A stretch of 38,657 nucleotides of DNA from Sedimentisphaerales bacterium (GTDB lineage: Bacteria; Planctomycetota; Phycisphaerae; Sedimentisphaerales; Anaerobacaceae): the NCBI GenBank assembly GCA_028282745.1, contig JANQHJ010000152.1:1-38657 (forward strand). Direction: 5' to 3'. Below are positions 34,688 through 38,657 of this stretch, piece after piece (position 1 is the first letter of the stretch; each line of letters opens with the position of its first letter). A program made the translations under genes and the position numbers. The notes under the pieces were generated by a model, which was not told the origin of the DNA, did not search any database, and saw only the letters and a program-made list of their open reading frames with translations.

Positions 34688-35890
34688 TTAACTTTTGAAA
34701 ATATTTTTCTTCGAGCTTACTAAATCTGCTATAACCGTATCAGTTGACCTTGGTGGCTTTAAGTTCTTTTCGATTGCCCGCTTTCTATAAAGACGACCCG
34801 GTGCAGTTAATTGCCACTCCTTATATTTAGGAGGAAGCGCCATCGTTAAGAATAACACAACAAACAAAGTAAGTTCAAAACAGTAAATCCCCGGCAAATT
34901 AATTAATCGTAATATCTGTGGTGTTGCTATACCTGCTAAGATCACGCAAATTGGCATAATCAATACTTTGTCATAACGTGGAATTATCAACCTGAAAGTA
35001 AACAATCGCCCAAGAAGGCTGATAGGGGGCAGACACATAGAAACATACACCAATGTTCTAAATAACACTAAATAAAAAACTAACTTCATTAACAACCACC
35101 ATTCGTATAAACCACCGGCTGGCCATTTTATAACATGCACATACCATGTTATAATAAAACTGATAAGAAAAGCTTTTGTCACGCTCAATTCTAACTGGTT
35201 ATGATAAATAATGTATCTGAATGGCCAAGAACGACTTATAAGTATTTTACTTTGCTTTCTCAGCTCATTAACTGGATCGAGCTGCCACCATTTAGTGTTC
35301 CAGGGAAAATTCTCTAAACTAACTGCTGTTGACCAATAACAAAGACCATAAAGACCTAATAAAACAAAGACAGAGACTATTGGATTACGGAATGGATAAT
35401 ATGTAAATGATGCCAAAAATAATACGGCTAATGCAGTATGCCCTTGATTTTCATTCAAGGCTATCCATAACATTAGCACATATGCACACAGAAAAGCTAT
35501 TAGTGGAGCTATTACTAATTCCGGCACATTGACATAAGCAAGCATAGTAAGTATTGACAAAAAGAGTACATCAGTCTCGACCAGATGAATCGGCCCTAAT
35601 GGAAGTCTCTTTCTGTAATCCCATGGACTAAGGTTAAGCCAAAACCGGTACTTCCTGCTGTATGAAGGATGATAAAAAATAACACGATACAATCCATAAA
35701 GACCCGCATACACTCCTAATATACCTATTCGAAGACGAGACAATACAAGAGTGTCCTCATTAGGCTCAACTTTCAATATCCCAAAAATGAGCAAATCAAG
35801 TGAATATGTTAATAAATAAAATATCACAGCAATTACTATCCATTTAGCAGGAGGAAGTGCTAATTTTATATATTGCCATCTCTTTTTCAC
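34688..35890 (-). CDS. Putative ABC transporter membrane subunit (400 aa)
   Basis: A hydrophobic protein with roughly ten membrane segments and no binding-protein or ATPase motifs. The link to transport is its position: its start overlaps the stop of the ABC ATPase gene by 4 bases, and the pair resembles ABC-2-type exporters, in which a single ATPase gene is followed by a single large permease gene. Conserved-looking charged loops are FWLNLSPWDYRKRLPLGPI and the basic C-terminal GRLYRKRAIEKNLKPPRS. The substrate cannot be stated. Its codon use is more A/T-rich than comM's. Confidence 0.75.
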   Translation of the reverse strand: MKKRWQYIKLALPPAKWIVIAVIFYLLTYSLDLLIFGILKVEPNEDTLVLSRLRIGILGVYAGLYGLYRVIFYHPSYSRKYRFWLNLSPWDYRKRLPLGPIHLVETDVLFLSILTMLAYVNVPELVIAPLIAFLCAYVLMLWIALNENQGHTALAVLFLASFTYYPFRNPIVSVFVLLGLYGLCYWSTAVSLENFPWNTKWWQLDPVNELRKQSKILISRSWPFRYIIYHNQLELSVTKAFLISFIITWYVHVIKWPAGGLYEWWLLMKLVFYLVLFRTLVYVSMCLPPISLLGRLFTFRLIIPRYDKVLIMPICVILAGIATPQILRLINLPGIYCFELTLFVVLFLTMALPPKYKEWQLTAPGRLYRKRAIEKNLKPPRSTDTVIADLVSSKKNIFKS

Positions 35891-36666
35891 TTCACCCTCC
35901 CCTCCAAATACTCATCAATATTATTAAAAACTTCCGGATGTATGAGCTTTTCTAAAACCTCACCCAAGTCACCACTGCAACCGGTTCTTCTTCTAAGACC
36001 TTCTGCTGTATCAAATGCCAAAATCTCACCGTGTGCGACGATTGCTATGCGATGCGCTATCGGCTCGACCAGTCCAGGTACCGGTACCGCCATCATGACT
36101 GTAATATCTTTTCTATCTGCCAGATTTTTTAATACCCTGCTCAACGCCAGCAGCGCAGAAGAGTCCAAGCCGCCAGAGAAAGGTTCGTCCAGTATCATGA
36201 CCGATGCTTCCGTTATCAACGCCGAACAAATTCCGATTTTCTTCTTCTGACCTGTTGAATAAGAGCGAACTGGCGAATCTGCTTGTTCTTCCAAATCGAA
36301 AAGCTTTAATAATTGCTCACTATGATCCATCAGCCTTTCTTCTTCAACTTCATATAGCCTTCCTACAGCTAAAAGGAATTCCCTGCCCGTACTAAAGGGT
36401 GGCAGAAACGGATCATCCGGCAAATACACGGTTTTCTTCCGGATCGCAATTTCCTCTTTTACAGAGTTGCGACGTTTGAGCCCGTCTATCTCAACGTATC
36501 CTTTTATAGACGACATAACTCCGCCCACCACACCCAGCAAAGTGCTCTTACCCATCCCGTTAGGCCCCATTACCGCTACCAGTTCCCCGGTCTCTATCTT
36601 CAACGAAACATTTTTAAGGATAGGCTTAACACCGTAATGATGCCAAACATCAACTATATTGATCAT
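35887..36666 (-). CDS. ABC transporter ATP-binding protein with altered Q- and H-loops
   Basis: Cytoplasmic ATPase driving the membrane partner encoded next. Walker A GPNGMGKST (34-42), signature YSTGQKKK (136-143) and Walker B VMILDEP (156-162) are present. Two other catalytic elements differ. The Q-loop reads YLPDDPFL, with Asp84 where Gln is expected. The switch position reads MAVPVPG, with Pro195 in the place of the H-loop His, in register with the downstream HRIAIVAHGEI. The second change suggests slow or altered ATP hydrolysis. ATG 36666 has AAGGAG upstream, 60 bases after the comM stop. Confidence 0.92.
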   Translation of the reverse strand: MINIVDVWHHYGVKPILKNVSLKIETGELVAVMGPNGMGKSTLLGVVGGVMSSIKGYVEIDGLKRRNSVKEEIAIRKKTVYLPDDPFLPPFSTGREFLLAVGRLYEVEEERLMDHSEQLLKLFDLEEQADSPVRSYSTGQKKKIGICSALITEASVMILDEPFSGGLDSSALLALSRVLKNLADRKDITVMMAVPVPGLVEPIAHRIAIVAHGEILAFDTAEGLRRRTGCSGDLGEVLEKLIHPEVFNNIDEYLEGRVK

Positions 36667-36726
36667 TTGGATTACTCCTTATAAGGGTATCATTTATTAA
36701 TAAGGACGCCCCTCTTAACTATTTCT

Positions 36727-38256
36727 TCATAACTTTCTGTCGAGTTTTCGATAGCTTATCGCTTCGGCTATGTGTTCGGGCCGGATATGATCACAGTTTT
36801 CCAGATCAGCTATCGTTCGTGCGACTTTGCAAATCTTATCGTGGGCCCTTGCGCTTAGGCCGAACTCTATCATTGCCTGCTTGAGCATCATCTCCGATTG
36901 CTTGTCAAGCTCACAATATTTCTGCACCTGCTTATGCGTCATTACGGAATTGGTCATCACCTTGCCGTCACCAAACCGTTTGGCCTGAACAGCTCTTGCG
37001 TTAACCACACTTTCTCTTATGGAATCCGAGCTCTGTTGGCCGGTTTTGCTCCGCAATTTTCTAAATTCGACCGGCGGCACCTCGATATGAATATCTATCC
37101 TGTCCATCAACGGCCCAGAAATCTTGGACAAATATTTCTCGACCTGGTTTGGCGTACACTTACACCGCCTGTAGTCACTGCCGTAATAACCGCACGGGCA
37201 AGGATTACATGATGCTACCAGCATAAAATTAGCTGGATATTTATTTGTACGTTTTGTCCGCGATACAGTAACCGTTCCATCCTCTAAAGGTTGACGTATC
37301 ATCTCCAGCACATTTCTCGGAAACTCGGTGAACTCATCCAGAAACAATATCCCATGATGAGCCAGTGACAGCTCGCCCGGCCTGGCATCTGTGCCACCTC
37401 CTATAAGAGCGGGCCCGCTCGCCGTATGATGCGGTGTCCGCACGGGGCGAATTGCCATTAATGCCCTGTTTTTATCCAATAACCCAACTGAAGAATATAT
37501 CCGCGTTGTCTCCAGTGATTCAGCCAGATTCAAAGGTGGTAATATCGTCGCCAGCCGCTGAGCCAACATTGTCTTGCCGGCACCGGGCGGGCCTATCATT
37601 AATATATTATGTCCTCCAGCCGCCGCTACCGTCAGAGCCCGCTTGACGGATTCCTGGCCCTTGACCTCGGCAAAGTCAAAATCGTACCTGCTCTCGGCAT
37701 CGAATACGCCATTGATATCTAAGATAGTTGTCTCAAGCGGCAACCGCCCGGATAAAAATTCCACCGTCTGCGATAACGATCCCACACCATAAACCTCCAG
37801 CCCATCCACAACTGCAGCTTCTTTGGCATTATCGATCGGCACTATGATGCCTCGATATCCATTCGCCGCGGCTGTCATCGCCATACTAAGCACACCATTG
37901 ACGCTCCTCACCCGCCCATCCAGGGCAAGCTCGCCGACAATAACAAAATCTTTGGCAACCGTACTGCTGAATACGTTGTTACCTATCAGCATCCCAAGCG
38001 CGATCGGCAAATCGAAAGCCGGGCCTTCTTTCTTGATATCGGCAGGAGCAAGGTTGACCAGCGACTGTGTTTTGGGATAATTATAGCCGCAGTTAATAAT
38101 CGCGCTTTTAACCCGCTCAGTGCTCTCTTTGACCGCTGCGTCGGGCAGTCCAACGATTACCGATTTCTCGAATCCGCCCCGCGCGACATCAACTTCGACC
38201 TCACAGATTATCCCCTCGATACCAACAAGCGCAACACTATGCAATCGTGCCAACAT
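36727..38256 (-). CDS. comM: ComM/YifB-family Mg-chelatase-like AAA+ ATPase
   Basis: Family linked to branch migration during natural transformation and homologous recombination; its presence hints at DNA uptake or repair but does not prove competence. The N-terminal Lon-like domain begins MLARLHSVALVGIEG and includes GLPDAAVKESTERVK. Walker A is IGPPGAGKTMLAQRL, Walker B LFLDEFTEF, and the cysteine cluster SCNPCPCGYYG lies in the zinc-binding insert. The C-terminal part has SARAHDKICKVARTIADL. ATG 38256 has GAGG eight bases upstream; GTG 38262 is too close to it. Length 509 aa is normal. Confidence 0.95.
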   Translation of the reverse strand: MLARLHSVALVGIEGIICEVEVDVARGGFEKSVIVGLPDAAVKESTERVKSAIINCGYNYPKTQSLVNLAPADIKKEGPAFDLPIALGMLIGNNVFSSTVAKDFVIVGELALDGRVRSVNGVLSMAMTAAANGYRGIIVPIDNAKEAAVVDGLEVYGVGSLSQTVEFLSGRLPLETTILDINGVFDAESRYDFDFAEVKGQESVKRALTVAAAGGHNILMIGPPGAGKTMLAQRLATILPPLNLAESLETTRIYSSVGLLDKNRALMAIRPVRTPHHTASGPALIGGGTDARPGELSLAHHGILFLDEFTEFPRNVLEMIRQPLEDGTVTVSRTKRTNKYPANFMLVASCNPCPCGYYGSDYRRCKCTPNQVEKYLSKISGPLMDRIDIHIEVPPVEFRKLRSKTGQQSSDSIRESVVNARAVQAKRFGDGKVMTNSVMTHKQVQKYCELDKQSEMMLKQAMIEFGLSARAHDKICKVARTIADLENCDHIRPEHIAEAISYRKLDRKL

Positions 38257-38447
38257 AATCACTTCCTCATTCTGGGCCTGAAAAAACGCATTTTAGCCCT
38301 CAAATCGCCACCCCGCAAGCAATTTTCAAGATTAAATACTTCCAGAATCCACCACAAGGGTCAAACTTTCTTATCTACCTAAGCCCCAACAAACCAATGA
38401 CTTACATGAATAGCGCCAAAAATATGTTAAAATACGCAAAAAATCCC
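38257..38447. other. Intergenic region upstream of comM
   Basis: No reading frame with a ribosome site is visible here. Apart from a weak promoter for comM at 38290-38318, I see nothing recognisable. It separates comM from the divergent RNA transcription unit at 38448-38611. Confidence 0.5.
38290..38318 (-). promoter_or_regulatory. Weak promoter candidate for comM
   Basis: On the - strand TTGCGG, a 17-base spacer and TAAAAT (38290-38295), 34 bases before the comM ATG. Only half the -35 matches consensus. Confidence 0.35.
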
Positions 38448-38475
38448 TTGTCAGAAACGCTATCTCGTGTATAAT
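38448..38475 (+). promoter_or_regulatory. Sigma70-type promoter of the candidate small RNA
   Basis: TTGTCA at 38448-38453, a 16-base spacer and a perfect TATAAT at 38470-38475. Predicted transcription start is 38482-38483. Confidence 0.7.
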
Positions 38476-38481
38476 TGTAGT

Positions 38482-38611
38482 AGATTATGTTAATCTTTTC
38501 TTCTTTTTAAACTTGGTTCGGTAAGGCAGCTGCATAACAAATAACTTTGCAGTAAATACGATTTTTTGGTTGTCTTACAAAAGCTGGAATCCCATGATTC
38601 CAGCTTTTTTT
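38482..38611 (+). ncRNA. Candidate structured small RNA, about 130 nt
   Basis: A good promoter is followed by a perfect terminator with no meaningful reading frame between. A long-range helix is possible between GTAAGGC at 38521-38527 and GTCTTAC at 38572-38578 (seven pairs including one G-U), enclosing a small hairpin CTGCA/TGCAG (38530-38534, 38548-38552). The 5' 39 bases are pyrimidine-rich and unpaired. I do not recognise 6S RNA, a known riboswitch or a T-box. It could be a trans-acting sRNA, or a leader whose terminator controls the gene beginning near 38642. A decoy or leader for a short peptide is not excluded. Confidence 0.6.
38579..38611 (+). terminator. Intrinsic terminator
   Basis: AAGCTGGAATC at 38581-38591 pairs perfectly with GATTCCAGCTT at 38596-38606 around a CCAT loop. 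The stem can extend by two A-T pairs and runs into a seven-T tract at 38605-38611. Confidence 0.92.
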
Positions 38612-38641
38612 ATGTACACTAAATCCCAGGCGGATAAGTAA

Positions 38642-38657
38642 ATGAAGGAAAAGCTCG
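38642..38657 (+). CDS. Possible start of a downstream gene, cut by the window edge
   Basis: ATG 38642 opens MKEKL and runs off the edge. AGG lies about 11 bases upstream, a marginal ribosome site, and only five codons can be read. If real, the preceding terminator would lie in its leader. Confidence 0.25.

Noticed and set aside
1-38657. tRNA, rRNA, CRISPR, transposase, integrase or prophage
   Set aside because: None was recognised on either strand by reading; small tRNAs could be missed without a covariance search.

Overview
The window looks like a chromosomal segment of a planctomycete, probably of the anaerobic Phycisphaerae/Sedimentisphaerales type. This is an inference from gene content and from the style of the hypothetical proteins; no rRNA is present to prove it. 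Supporting points are a 2-oxoacid:acceptor oxidoreductase pair, a rubredoxin/rubrerythrin group, many TTG and GTG starts, CX2C zinc-ribbon membrane proteins, and a hypothetical beginning MSNGLVSLCDDFY that I recall as typical of Planctomycetes. I see no tRNA, rRNA, CRISPR array, transposase or prophage.

Region 1 (1-2.8 kb) holds the end of a membrane protein that runs in from the left edge, an 87-bp palindromic dispersed-type repeat and two hypothetical genes. Region 2 (2.8-10.8 kb, + strand) is a tight housekeeping cluster: purA, uppS, cdsA, phoH, pgpH-like, ybeY, a CBS/CorC membrane protein and recO. It links purine, undecaprenyl and phospholipid synthesis with RNA and ribosome quality control. 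Region 3 (10.8-13.4 kb) is a korAB-type 2-oxoacid oxidoreductase operon with its own good promoter.

Region 4 (13.5-21.65 kb, - strand) reads hisC-hisB-ispF-cysS-ruvC-[four-helix-bundle gene]-ruvA-ruvB and then an APC permease fused to a PTS EIIA-type domain. Most genes overlap by 4 bases or are nearly adjacent. The exception is the ruvC/ruvA junction, where a small S23-type gene sits between imperfect inverted repeats and looks like an insertion. Region 5 (21.7-26.4 kb) has an exported alkaline phosphatase, accD and a pyroglutamyl peptidase on divergent transcripts, and an exported transglutaminase-like protein with a duplicated N-terminal domain.

Region 6 (26.5-30.2 kb, + strand) is a redox group: rubredoxin, a disulfide-type flavoprotein with an altered C-terminal active site, glucose-6-phosphate dehydrogenase and a rubrerythrin that lacks its own rubredoxin domain. 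Together they could form an NADPH-to-peroxide electron path. Region 7 (30.2-33.4 kb) is a two-component system preceded by a Pho-box-like direct repeat. Region 8 (33.4-38.3 kb, - strand) is comM, an ABC ATPase lacking canonical Q-loop and H-loop residues, its membrane partner, and a double zinc-ribbon/DUF5684-like protein.

The last 400 bases contain a convincing promoter followed about 130 nt later by a textbook terminator, with no reading frame of note between them. This is the best candidate in the window for an undescribed structured RNA.
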